DNA of 17,015 nt from the NCBI GenBank assembly GCA_964588535.1, contig CAZPQA010000076.1, positions 1-17,015 on the forward strand. The letters run 5' to 3'. This DNA comes from NaphS2 sp964588535. Its GTDB lineage: Bacteria; Desulfobacterota; DSM-4660; Desulfatiglandales; Desulfatiglandaceae. Both the position numbers and the translations under genes were made by a program. Numbering within the stretch: the stretch's first letter is position 1; each line of letters opens with the position of its first letter. The notes under the pieces were generated by a model. It saw nothing but the letters and a program-made list of their open reading frames with translations, did not search any database and had not been told where the DNA came from. Shown in pieces: positions 1 to 6,551 of the stretch.

Positions 1-283
1 TGGGGATCCCCAGTTCATTGGCTTTTCTTCCGGCCTTCAGCATGGCCTCTACCCAGGGGTGTGTCAGGGTGCCGATATTGAGTACCAGGGCGCCTGCAAA
101 GGAGACCATTTCTTCCACTTCTTCAGGCGCATGGGCCATCACGGGAGAAGCGCCAAAGGCCAAGAGAGCGTTTGCCGTGAAATTCATGACCACAAAATTG
201 GTAATATTGTGGATCAATGGTTTCTTGTCTCTGAGAATTGTAAGGTTTGCGGCTGTTTTCTGCGCCAGGTTGTCATCAAACAT
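1..283 (-). CDS. thiM: hydroxyethylthiazole kinase ThiM, N-terminal part (runs off the left edge)
   Basis: ThiM phosphorylates 4-methyl-5-(2-hydroxyethyl)thiazole for thiamin salvage in the cytoplasm. About 94 residues are present; the rest lies beyond base 1. The family signature is plain: a PLIHNITNFVVMNFTANALL segment near residues 22-41, then GASPVMAHAPEEVEEM, and VLNIGTLTHPWVEAM near 66-80. It sits directly downstream of thiL, so the two are co-transcribed and probably translationally coupled. Two starts are possible: an ATG at 295 forming an ATGA overlap with the thiL stop, and the ATG at 283. I chose 283 because GAGGA lies about 5 nt upstream of it, whereas 295 has no good ribosome binding site. 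Identification is firm from motifs; only the start is uncertain. Confidence 0.9.
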   Translation of the reverse strand, partial: MFDDNLAQKTAANLTILRDKKPLIHNITNFVVMNFTANALLAFGASPVMAHAPEEVEEMVSFAGALVLNIGTLTHPWVEAMLKAGRKANELGIP

Positions 284-291
284 AATTTTCC

Positions 292-1320
292 TCATTTTGA
301 AAAATGATCCCAACCGGAAACAGTTGCCAGGCGGGAATTGCCTTTGGACCCTATTATCTCTATTCCTTCTTTGTTCGCGGTGATGATACCGATTTTGGTA
401 ACCGGGATATGGCTTATGCCGGCAACGGTATCACGAATACCTGCCACATGTTCAGGGTCACAAGTCATCATCAATTCATAATCATCACTCTCTTTTAAAA
501 CATAGTCCAGGGGCCCCTGGCCGGAGCTTTCGGCAAATTGACGAAGGGCCCGGCTGATGGGCAGGTCCTTCTCATAAAGCACGGCCCCGACCCCGCTTTC
601 ATCACAGATATGGCCAAGATCACCAATAAGACCGTCACTGGTGTCGATCATGGCATTGGCAAGGCCCGTTTTGGCCACAGCACGTCCTTCAGCGGCACGA
701 TGGGCAGGGTGCTGATAAGCCGTAACCAGCGGGTTGTTGCCATCCCATGTTTTACCGGCTTCGGTCTGGAGCAGAATGGCAAGTCCCGCAGCCGATTGAC
801 CGGGATACCCGGTCACCAGAATCACATCCCCCGGTTTGGCAGTGGAACGACGCACCATTTTCCCCGCTTCAACCTCCCCGATGAGGGTAATGTCGATAAA
901 ATTGGCATCAGCTGATTTTGTCACGTTACCACCGATGATAAAGGCCTGAAAGGGATTTAATTCCGCTAAAAATCCGCGATAAATGGCGATCACGTTTTTG
1001 AGCGGCGTACTTGACCGAAGTCCCAGGGAAATAAGGGCATAGTGAGGGCGCCCGCCCATGGCGCCCACATCGCTGATGTTCAGAACCATGGCCCGGCGCC
1101 CCATGTCATGGGGTGAAATAAATTGCGGCAGATAATGCTGGTTTTCCACCATGCAGTCGCAGGTTACCAGCAGGTCATATCCGGGGCGGGGTTGAAAGGC
1201 GGCACAGTCATCGCCGATGCCGAGGGTGTTTTTGGGCAGTGGGACGCCTTCTTTTTCAATGATCTCATGGATTTGGTCAATGAGACCGAACTCTCCGATC
1301 TGCGCCAGGGTCCGGCTCAT
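292..1320 (-). CDS. thiL: thiamine-monophosphate kinase ThiL
   Basis: ThiL phosphorylates thiamin monophosphate to thiamin diphosphate with ATP, the last step of cofactor synthesis. The 342-residue product has the expected order of motifs: GEFGLID at the N-terminus, the metal-binding GIGDDCAAF (Gly-Asp-Asp at 36-38), CDCMVENQHY (family form D-x-x-V-E-x-x-H-F), RRAMVLNISDVGAMGGRP, GGNVTKS, LIGEVE, and the C-terminal-lobe MIDTSDGLIGDLG. Length is slightly above the usual 310-340 residues. The gene is followed by thiM within a few bases. A promoter at 1360-1389 gives a predicted leader of only about 30 nt, with no room for a TPP riboswitch, and the ribosome binding site is weak (GTGAG). The divergent neighbour at 1495 is unrelated. 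Identification is by sequence motifs and is very likely correct. Confidence 0.95.
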   Translation of the reverse strand: MSRTLAQIGEFGLIDQIHEIIEKEGVPLPKNTLGIGDDCAAFQPRPGYDLLVTCDCMVENQHYLPQFISPHDMGRRAMVLNISDVGAMGGRPHYALISLGLRSSTPLKNVIAIYRGFLAELNPFQAFIIGGNVTKSADANFIDITLIGEVEAGKMVRRSTAKPGDVILVTGYPGQSAAGLAILLQTEAGKTWDGNNPLVTAYQHPAHRAAEGRAVAKTGLANAMIDTSDGLIGDLGHICDESGVGAVLYEKDLPISRALRQFAESSGQGPLDYVLKESDDYELMMTCDPEHVAGIRDTVAGISHIPVTKIGIITANKEGIEIIGSKGNSRLATVSGWDHFSK

Positions 1321-1350
1321 ACAAAGTTCTCACTTGTGTCAACTATTTCC

Positions 1351-1390
1351 ATGAGCAGAAGACTATTTCAATGGCATGGCGGATGTCAAG
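1351..1390 (-). repeat. 40-bp promoter-region repeat, copy A (upstream of thiL)
   Basis: This 40-bp segment matches 3653-3692 (upstream of thiE) at 34 of 40 positions without gaps; its 27-bp core, 1364-1390, matches at 25 of 27. It contains the -35 box, the spacer and the -10 box of the predicted thiL promoter. Conservation extends through the spacer, which plain promoter recognition would not require. An additional imperfect direct repeat (ACTATTTCCATG at 1342, ACTATTTCAATG at 1362) is spaced 20 bp apart. Confidence 0.85.
1360..1389 (-). promoter_or_regulatory. sigma-70 type promoter of thiL
   Basis: Read on the minus strand, a perfect -35 hexamer TTGACA (1389-1384) is followed after 18 bp by TAGTCT (1365-1360). 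The predicted transcription start near 1353 leaves a leader of roughly 30 nt before the thiL ATG at 1320. The -10 is only a moderate match, but the same arrangement, with almost the same spacer, precedes thiE. Confidence 0.65.
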
Positions 1391-1423
1391 CCAATGAACG
1401 CCGAGGCCCTTAATATGAGTGCC

Positions 1424-1453
1424 TTGCCTTTTTCGGTGCAACCTTCGTATATT
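1424..1453 (+). promoter_or_regulatory. candidate promoter of the molybdopterin oxidoreductase relic
   Basis: TTGCCT (1424-1429), an 18-bp spacer and TATATT (1448-1453) precede the ATG at 1495, which has the strong ribosome binding site GGGAGG at 1482-1487. The -35 box matches consensus at four of six positions and the -10 at five. It is back to back with the thiL promoter in the same 174-bp intergenic region. Confidence 0.45.
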
Positions 1454-1494
1454 CAGGGACAAATTTGAAACTGCCGTCAGTGGGAGGATGATCA

Positions 1495-2120
1495 ATGGTT
1501 GTCTATAAACGCTCTGTGTGTCCCCACGATTGCCCGGATACCTGCGGGCTCCTTTTGGGCGTGGAAAAGGGGAGGGTGGTTTCAGTCAAAGGGGATCCGG
1601 ATCATCCCTTCACCCGTGGCGCCGTTTGTGCAAAAGTTAAGCACTACGGGGAACGGATATATTCCTCTTTGCGGATTCATCATCCGTTGAAACGGGTGGG
1701 ACCCAAGGGGGCCGGGGAGTTTGAGCGGATTTCATGGGACCAGGCCTTGGACGAAATCGTGGATCACTACCGGGGGATTATTTCGGATTTCGGCAGTGAG
1801 GCCATTTTGCCTTATTCCTATGCGGGTACCATGGGTGTCGTGCAGTTTCATGCGGGCATCCTTTTTTTCACAAACTGGGGGCATCCAGGCTTAAAAGGAC
1901 CATCTGCAGTGCGGCAGCCGAGGCGGGATTTTCTGCCAGCATGGGGAATATCCCCACCACCGATATTGAATCCTCGGTGGATTCAGATTTAATCATTCTA
2001 TGGGGAAGCAATACCCTTTCCACCAATATGCACGCATGGCCCTTTTTCATCAAAGCTCGGCAGAAGGGCGCCGCCATTGCGGCCATCGATCCCTATGAGA
2101 ACCGCACCGTCAAAAAATCG
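1495..2120 (+). pseudogene. molybdopterin oxidoreductase (bis-MGD family), frameshifted and truncated
   Basis: The first 125 or so codons encode the N-terminal 4Fe-4S and Mo-cofactor region of a COG0243-type oxidoreductase: SVCPHDCPDTCG, then GDPDHPFTRGAVCAKV supplying the distal cysteine, RIHHPLKRVGPKG, FERISWDQALDEI and ILPYSYAGTMG. At about 1876-1881, in a run of five Gs, the family sequence shifts to the frame beginning GCATCC (1881) and continues as ASRLKRTICSAAAEAG, LIILWGSN, MHAWPFFIKARQKGA and IDPYENRT, so a single-base indel is inferred. Similarity ends near 2120; the remaining several hundred residues expected for the family (usually 650-750 in total) are absent from the window. A PIN toxin gene in opposite orientation begins about 60 bp further on. 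The substrate cannot be predicted. A sequencing error could explain the frameshift but not the truncation. Confidence 0.85.
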
Positions 2121-2181
2121 AACAGTTGCATAACCTGCTCAAAAAAAATTAAGCGCCAATGTTGATAAACTTCACGCAGAG

Positions 2182-2583
2182 TTAGCTCGCTTCCAAAAAC
2201 AGTGTGACTGTGGTTACGGGCACGGGGCTTGGCGAGAGATCTAGAAGATGTTCGTCTCCGGAGACAATCACCTCTGCGCGACCTTCTATGGCGCACCAGA
2301 TAAATTTGTCATCCGACGGATCCATTGTCACAAAAGGCTTGCCGGGTTTAACCGTCAACACCTCGAAATAGGGTAGGATTTCATGGGTCAGGAGGAAATC
2401 GATCTCGGATCCAGAGAGCTGAAACTTCGGATAGGCCAGAACGCGAAGATACTCTTTTACGATTTTTTTCGAACAGAGTGGAACAATTCGACCTTTTTTC
2501 CAGAGTTTGACCAGTTCACCGGGTTTGCCGTCGAACAGAAGGCCGCTCACAAGGACATTGGTATCGATTACAATCCTTTTCAT
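2182..2583 (-). CDS. PIN-domain toxin, VapC-like (COG1569 type)
   Basis: A 133-residue PIN-domain protein, expected to be a Mg-dependent ribonuclease acting as the toxin of a type II pair. Acidic active-site positions are visible: Asp7 in VIDTNVLVSG, Glu44 in KKIVKEYLRV, Asp91/92 in MDPSDDKFIWCA, and Asp110 in IVSGDEHLL. This spacing and the DPSDDKF motif are those of the COG1569 group rather than classic VapC. The start at 2583 is preferred over upstream in-frame codons because it gives an ATGA overlap with the antitoxin stop and places the first beta strand immediately after the Met. It is the second gene of the pair, translated after the AbrB-type antitoxin. RNA target unknown. Confidence 0.85.
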   Translation of the reverse strand: MKRIVIDTNVLVSGLLFDGKPGELVKLWKKGRIVPLCSKKIVKEYLRVLAYPKFQLSGSEIDFLLTHEILPYFEVLTVKPGKPFVTMDPSDDKFIWCAIEGRAEVIVSGDEHLLDLSPSPVPVTTVTLFLEAS

Positions 2584-2807
2584 CTGGAACGTGCCCAACG
2601 TACGGCCCCATCGACGCAATCCTCGGAGAGGCCCAGGCGCTTTATTTTTGCTCTCACTTCTCCAAGATCGGTTCCATACACCTTTAAGGGCTTCAGCAGA
2701 ATCCTTCCCTCCACATAATCCACGTCAAAATATTGGACATCCGGGAGTCTGACCATAATCCCTTTGGGAATGGTAATCTGATTCTTCGATGTAAGCTTTG
2801 CCAGCAT
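2580..2807 (-). CDS. SpoVT/AbrB-type antitoxin of the PIN toxin
   Basis: A 75-residue protein opening with the swapped-hairpin AbrB signature AKLTSKNQITIPKGI (residues 3-17) followed by VDYVEGRILLKPLK. This fold binds DNA as a dimer and, in toxin-antitoxin pairs, neutralises the toxin through its C-terminal part and usually represses its own promoter. The gene overlaps the PIN toxin by 4 nt, with the antitoxin first. Ribosome binding sites AAGGAG and AAAGGA lie just upstream of the ATG, and a near-consensus promoter is at 2841-2869. Autoregulation is inferred from the family, not shown by an obvious palindrome. Confidence 0.87.
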   Translation of the reverse strand: MLAKLTSKNQITIPKGIMVRLPDVQYFDVDYVEGRILLKPLKVYGTDLGEVRAKIKRLGLSEDCVDGAVRWARSR

Positions 2808-2840
2808 TTCCTTTTCTCCTTACTTCCGGGATTTCTTACT

Positions 2841-2869
2841 ATGATAATATTGCCTAAACAGGACGTCAA
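2841..2869 (-). promoter_or_regulatory. promoter of the AbrB/PIN toxin-antitoxin operon
   Basis: On the minus strand, TTGACG (2869-2864), a 17-bp spacer and TATCAT (2846-2841) form a near-consensus sigma-70 promoter about 30 bp upstream of the antitoxin ATG at 2807. It overlaps the acyl-CoA dehydrogenase-like relic, so it either evolved within that fragment or came with the module. Confidence 0.65.
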
Positions 2870-2913
2870 GGGTTTTGTACCAGGAGATAGGCGGCGGAAC
2901 CCACGAGATTATG
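2848..2913 (+). pseudogene. possible C-terminal relic of an acyl-CoA dehydrogenase
   Basis: Read from 2848 on the plus strand, the frame gives NRTSRVLYQEIGGGTHEIM up to 2913. This resembles the conserved C-terminal stretch of acyl-CoA dehydrogenases, of the form R-D-x-R-V-x-x-I-G-G-G-T-x-E-I-M, which surrounds the FAD-binding end of the protein. There is no start, a stop lies at 2845-2847, and the sequence after 2913 no longer looks like the family. It is short, so chance similarity is possible; if real, it marks the right border of a rearrangement that also truncated the oxidoreductase at 2120. Confidence 0.35.
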
Positions 2914-2982
2914 TATTGCCCGACAGCTCATGGATGCGGGAAGGTAGTGCCGGTATTCAATGAATGGTGAGCAGGAAAAACC

Positions 2983-3621
2983 TCACCCGGGGAAGACGGT
3001 CTCATGAACCGCATCATGGAGTTCCCGTGTGGCTTCTTGTGGGTCGTCACGGCGACAGACAGCGGAAATGACAGCAATTCCGTGGGCGCCGATCCCCATC
3101 ACATGGGAGGCGTTGTTCTGGTCAATGCCGCCGATGGCAATGATCGGCACCGGCGATGATTCAACAATTCGCTTCAGAACATCAATACCGCTTATGGGCC
3201 CCGCATCGTCTTTGCTGCCGGTGGGGTAAACGGGTCCGAAGCCCACATAATCGGCGCCTTGCCGAATGCAGTTTTCGAGCTCTTCCGGCGTTGCGGCGGA
3301 CCCGCCGATAATACGGTTTTTTCCCAGGAGTTTTCTCGCCAGGGGAATGGGGAAATCATCCTGGCCCAGGTGGACACCGTCCGCTTCGGATGCAATGGCC
3401 ACATCGATCCGGTCATTGACAATGAACGTCGCCCCTTTTTCTGCGCACACACGTCTCATAAGGGTGGCGATTTCAATCAATTTTTTAGTGGAACCGCTTT
3501 TCTGGCGAAACTGAATGGTATCTGCTCCGCCTGAAACGGCCAGTTCTGTGAGCGCCACATGTGAAAAACGGCTTTGCAGTGCCGTGTCCGTCAGTATATG
3601 CAGCCTTCCGATGGTTTTCAT
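2983..3621 (-). CDS. thiE: thiamine-phosphate synthase ThiE
   Basis: ThiE joins HMP pyrophosphate and thiazole phosphate to thiamin monophosphate, the substrate of ThiL encoded nearby. The 212-residue TIM-barrel protein carries LHILTD at the N-terminus, the pyrophosphate-binding IQFRQK (family Q-x-R-x-K), ATFIVNDRIDVAIASEADGV followed by HLGQDD, IIGGSAATPEE, YVGFGPVYPTGSKDDAGP and PIIAIGGI. I place the start at the ATG at 3621, not at the in-frame codon at 3660: the predicted -10 box is at 3662-3667, so transcription begins near 3655 and the longer form could not be translated from it. GGGGTAAGG lies upstream of 3621. The gene stands alone, with its own promoter overlapping the 3' end of the hydrolase gene. 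Confidence 0.94.
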   Translation of the reverse strand: MKTIGRLHILTDTALQSRFSHVALTELAVSGGADTIQFRQKSGSTKKLIEIATLMRRVCAEKGATFIVNDRIDVAIASEADGVHLGQDDFPIPLARKLLGKNRIIGGSAATPEELENCIRQGADYVGFGPVYPTGSKDDAGPISGIDVLKRIVESSPVPIIAIGGIDQNNASHVMGIGAHGIAVISAVCRRDDPQEATRELHDAVHETVFPG

Positions 3622-3652
3622 CCCAGGCCTTACCCCTTCGATTTTTTGAGAA

Positions 3653-3692
3653 ATGAGCACGACAGTATTTCAATGGTGTGGCGGATGTCAAG
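3653..3692 (-). repeat. 40-bp promoter-region repeat, copy B (upstream of thiE)
   Basis: This is the partner of 1351-1390 (34 of 40 identical, no gaps). The copy contains the thiE -35, spacer and -10, and its distal end overlaps the last bases and stop codon of the OleB-like gene (3688-3690), so part of it doubles as coding sequence. Confidence 0.85.
3662..3691 (-). promoter_or_regulatory. sigma-70 type promoter of thiE
   Basis: On the minus strand, TTGACA (3691-3686), an 18-bp spacer and TACTGT (3667-3662). The predicted start near 3655 leaves a leader of about 34 nt before the ATG at 3621. The leader is too short for a TPP riboswitch. The promoter decides the thiE start codon. Confidence 0.65.
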
Positions 3693-4590
3693 TTTCTGTA
3701 GCTGCCAGAAAGGCCTTTATGTCGGGGACGACGTCTTCATGGGCATCTTCCAGGATATAGTGGCCAGCATTCGGGTATCTACTGATGTCCGCATCCGGAA
3801 AACGTTGCCGCCATTGCTCAAGAAATACAACATCGAAACACCAGTCTCTCATGCCCCAGCAGATTTTCATGGGGCTATCCCGCAGCCGGTAAAGAAGCCT
3901 TTCTGTTTCCTTCAGGCAATCATAGGAAGGATGGGATGGATTCATGGGAATGTCCTGAACAAAACGCAATATGGCCATACGGTTTTTCCAGTTGTTGTAC
4001 GGGTAAAGCAAACCGGTCTTTGCAAGCTTTTCAAGGGGCCTTGCTACGGCCATCCGGGTTGCGGCCAGGGCAAAGCCATTGAAACCGCGTACCGCCAGGG
4101 CGCCGAAAAACGGAATGCGGCAGACGGCGATCCGTTTAGGCATACGAGTGGAGCGCCATGCCGCTGTGTTGGAAATCACAAATCGACTGAACAGATCAGG
4201 TTGACGCGTGGCCACACCCATACCGATGGCCCCACCCCAGTCATGGCAGACCAATGTGATATGTTTCAAACCCAGATGATCCATGAGCTTTTCCACATTG
4301 TCCATATGGTTGCTCAAGCGATAGGGATAGACCTGGGGTTTATCAGACAATCCACAGCCCATATGGTCCGGAGCAATAACGTGATTCGTTTTGCTGAGTG
4401 CTGCGATCAAGCGCCTGAAATAAAAAGACCAGGTGGGATTGCCGTGGAGCATCAGAATAGGCGGGTTTTGGGGATTTCCCTCATCGACAAAATGGTACCG
4501 GAATTTGCCGATCATCAGACAGCGACGTCGAAAATTGTAAGACCGCTGCAGGACCGGCGGCAGTGGTCTATGGTCTGGAAAATCGTACAA
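3688..4590 (-). CDS. oleB: alpha/beta hydrolase of the haloalkane dehalogenase type, OleB-like
   Basis: About 300 residues of the haloalkane dehalogenase fold. Visible motifs: FRYHFVDEG, the oxyanion-hole HGNPTWSFYFRRL (near 49), APDHMGCGLSDKP, the nucleophile elbow CHDWGGAIGMG with Asp117 rather than Ser, NRMAILRFVQDIPMNPSHPSY, and the C-terminal GHYILEDA with catalytic His277. The last two resemble OleB, the beta-lactone decarboxylase of long-chain olefin biosynthesis (EC 4.1.1.114), more than true dehalogenases. No oleA, oleC or oleD lies in the window, so the role is not proven. No ATG exists before the conserved N-terminus; I prefer TTG 4590, with GAGGA 7 nt upstream, over TTG 4617, which has no ribosome binding site. 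It probably follows the transporter gene in one transcript (gap of about 100 bp). Confidence 0.75.
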   Translation of the reverse strand: MYDFPDHRPLPPVLQRSYNFRRRCLMIGKFRYHFVDEGNPQNPPILMLHGNPTWSFYFRRLIAALSKTNHVIAPDHMGCGLSDKPQVYPYRLSNHMDNVEKLMDHLGLKHITLVCHDWGGAIGMGVATRQPDLFSRFVISNTAAWRSTRMPKRIAVCRIPFFGALAVRGFNGFALAATRMAVARPLEKLAKTGLLYPYNNWKNRMAILRFVQDIPMNPSHPSYDCLKETERLLYRLRDSPMKICWGMRDWCFDVVFLEQWRQRFPDADISRYPNAGHYILEDAHEDVVPDIKAFLAATET

Positions 4591-4690
4591 CGGCTTCTTC
4601 CTCAATGGCCCGTTCAAATACTAAAAATGGTACGGGGGTAAGGGTACAGCAGGTACTACGGAAAGGCAAGGATAAGCATCCCGCAAAACG

Positions 4691-5551
4691 TCACATCCGA
4701 AGCAGCAAAACAGACACCATAGTCAGGAAAATCCCCGTTATCCGCCATCGGTTGAGCTTTTCCTTGTAAATCACGGTGGATAAAATGATGGCGATGACAA
4801 AATGCATGGCCGTGATGGACGTAACGATAGACAGGGGACCCGTGGTCAGGGCCTTGAGATAGCAGTAAAACCCCGCCAGATTGATCAAACCCATAAAAAA
4901 ACCGATGAGAAGGGCATCCCTGTGGTGGGTGTTTGCATCCACGGACTGCGCTTTTTTGCGAGAGGCAAATGAAAACAGGGTGGCAAAGGTGTAAGAGACG
5001 GCCATGAAGGCCATTTTGTTGGCATAAAGGGCTGCAAATTTACTCGATATGGATGATAGAGCGCCAGCCAGTATGGCGATCCCGATAAACAGAAAGCCCA
5101 GCCTGGTGTTTCCGGTGCTTTCATACTTTCCGGTCGTATCCCGGGTCAGAATCACCACGGCGCTCATGGCCAGAAAGATTCCCACCCCCTGATAAGCAGA
5201 CAGATCATCCCCAAAATAGAAAATGGAAAAAATGACGACAACGGCCGCATTGAGGCGAATGACCGGGTATGCAACACCTGCGGGGATATGTTTGAGGGCT
5301 TCCATGTTGCTCATGGTGGCAATAAAAAAGGTCAGGCTGTTGGCCAAAGCGATAAACAACAGGAAACCGACGTTCTTAACCGTTTCATCCAGGGCGAAAA
5401 ACAGAACCGTGCTCAGAAATGCCACCGTGCCCATGAAAGAAAAACTGGTCCAGGCCGAATTGCACCGCCGCTCTGCCGAAACCTTGTACAGAAACCGCTG
5501 AACCCCCAGAAAAACCAGAGCAATGGTGGCAAATGTATACCAGTCAGCCAT
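4691..5551 (-). CDS. EamA/DMT-family membrane transporter
   Basis: A very hydrophobic 286-residue protein of the drug/metabolite transporter superfamily, which usually has ten membrane helices formed by two EamA repeats. Helices are evident at the N-terminus (WYTFATIALVFLGVQRFL), through FMGTVAFLSTVLFFAL, VGFLLFIALANSLTFFIA, GVAYPVIRLNAAVVVIFSIF, GIFLAMSAVVIL, and again in the second half from LGFLFIGIAILAGALSSIS to the last helix ITGIFLTMVSVLLL. The second repeat has ALTTGPLSIVTSITAMHFVI and IYKEKLNRWRITGI, typical of EamA ends. Substrate unknown. An in-frame TTG at 5590 would lie about 12 nt from the predicted transcription start, so the ATG at 5551 is preferred. Divergent from the HAD operon. 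Confidence 0.8.
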   Translation of the reverse strand: MADWYTFATIALVFLGVQRFLYKVSAERRCNSAWTSFSFMGTVAFLSTVLFFALDETVKNVGFLLFIALANSLTFFIATMSNMEALKHIPAGVAYPVIRLNAAVVVIFSIFYFGDDLSAYQGVGIFLAMSAVVILTRDTTGKYESTGNTRLGFLFIGIAILAGALSSISSKFAALYANKMAFMAVSYTFATLFSFASRKKAQSVDANTHHRDALLIGFFMGLINLAGFYCYLKALTTGPLSIVTSITAMHFVIAIILSTVIYKEKLNRWRITGIFLTMVSVLLLRM

Positions 5552-5608
5552 TGGCCAATGCGCCCTTTTATCCTCATATCCGATAGTCAAATTTTCTCAT
5601 GGGGGAAC

Positions 5609-5636
5609 AATATACTTTTGAATTGAAAGTTGTCAA
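5609..5636 (-). promoter_or_regulatory. promoter of the DMT transporter (and probably the OleB-like gene)
   Basis: On the minus strand, a perfect TTGACA (5636-5631), a 16-bp spacer and TATATT (5614-5609). Transcription would start near 5602, giving a leader of about 50 nt to the ATG at 5551. An 8-codon out-of-frame ORF begins at 5600; its meaning is unknown. The rest of the 5591-5789 interval holds a small inverted repeat, ACCGT-AA-ACGGT, near 5677-5688 and no gene. Confidence 0.65.
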
Positions 5637-5789
5637 ACTTCGTTCGGTATCCGTCCTAAAACCGGGATGCCCGTAACCGTAAACGGTTTCTTTCTTGATC
5701 AATTCCATCCGGCATGCGAAAATGTATCATATTGGTTGTAATGGTAATGACTGTTAGCTCCAAATTTTAAGCTACGCAGGAAAAAAACG

Positions 5790-6551
5790 ATGAATCACAT
5801 CAGCGCTATTGGGTTTGATCTTTTCAACACATTGGTGATGGCAGAACCGGATGCCCTTGTAAAGGCTCTTTCACGCCTGCAAGAGAGCCTTGAACAGAAT
5901 GGGTTTTATCCCGAGGAAGATGCTTTTAAAAAAGCCTATTACGAGGCGGCCATGATGTTTATCAAGCAGGCGAGAGAAAATGGCAAAGAAACCCATAACC
6001 GTTTCTGGATCAGCGCCGCTCTGGAAAAATTCGGGTACCATGTCCTGCCGGATGATCCCAGAATAGCTGCCACGGTCGAGGCTTACTTTTCCACCTTTTA
6101 CGATTTCTGCTATCGTGTGCCCGGAACCAGATCCATGCTGGAAAGATTGAAGGATGAGGTTCAACTTGGGTTGTTGAGCAATTTCACCCATTGGCCCGCC
6201 GCTCTGGAGATCATAAATCGCCTGGGATTAGCGCCTTTTTTTGAGGTAACGCTCATATCCGGACAATTGGGGTATCGAAAACCCCATGGAAAGGTTTTTC
6301 GCGAGTTGACAGGCAGTTTTGACGCGCCCATTGATGAAATCATGTATGTGGGAGATGATGTGGATGCAGATGTGAATGGGGCTTTAGCGGCGGGGATCCA
6401 ACCCGTCTGGTTTACTTACGTCCAGGATAAGAAACCGCCGATTCCCGCACATATGTCGCCCAGTGAAACAGACGATCCCCACGAGAGCGTACCCCGTGTT
6501 TCAACATGGACCGAATTTCTGTCTTTATTAAAGGAAGACGTCATAATATGA
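5790..6551 (+). CDS. HAD-superfamily hydrolase (subfamily IA)
   Basis: A 253-residue haloacid dehalogenase-type phosphatase, cytoplasmic. Motif I is FDLFNTLV with nucleophile Asp10 (D-x-F-N-T, where an Asn replaces the usual second Asp-region pattern of D-x-D-x-T; D-x-F-N-T is common in this subfamily). Motif II is LLSN (Ser130, Asn131), motif III the Lys of YRKPHGKVF (Lys164), and motif IV VGDDVDADVNGA (Asp189/190). An alpha-helical cap lies between residues 20 and 110. Length is slightly above the usual 220-240, with a C-terminal tail of about 40 residues. AGGA is present 9 nt before the ATG. It overlaps the next gene by 4 nt and begins a three-gene operon. Substrate cannot be predicted; the lipid A enzyme next door does not itself suggest one. 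Confidence 0.85.
   Translation: MNHISAIGFDLFNTLVMAEPDALVKALSRLQESLEQNGFYPEEDAFKKAYYEAAMMFIKQARENGKETHNRFWISAALEKFGYHVLPDDPRIAATVEAYFSTFYDFCYRVPGTRSMLERLKDEVQLGLLSNFTHWPAALEIINRLGLAPFFEVTLISGQLGYRKPHGKVFRELTGSFDAPIDEIMYVGDDVDADVNGALAAGIQPVWFTYVQDKKPPIPAHMSPSETDDPHESVPRVSTWTEFLSLLKEDVII

Noticed and set aside
538..915. Plus-strand reading frame inside thiL
   Set aside because: It is antisense to thiL with no family resemblance or ribosome binding site.
1321..1494. TPP riboswitch upstream of thiL
   Set aside because: None of the conserved thi-box sequence (such as CTGAGA and the later GAACCTG-like block) is present, and the predicted leader is only about 30 nt.
2121..2960. Insertion sequence carrying the AbrB/PIN pair
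   Set aside because: No transposase, terminal inverted repeats or target duplication could be found around the pair.
2966..2987. GGTGAG / CTCACC hairpin at the thiE stop, as a terminator
   Set aside because: Six-bp stem, 10-nt loop and no following T run on the thiE strand.
3622..3660. Longer ThiE form starting at 3660
   Set aside because: It would begin upstream of the predicted transcription start, and the ThiE family begins near the Met at 3621.
3574..4641. 355-residue plus-strand reading frame opposite the OleB-like gene
   Set aside because: It is antisense to a gene with clear alpha/beta hydrolase motifs and shows no recognisable domain; a shadow frame.
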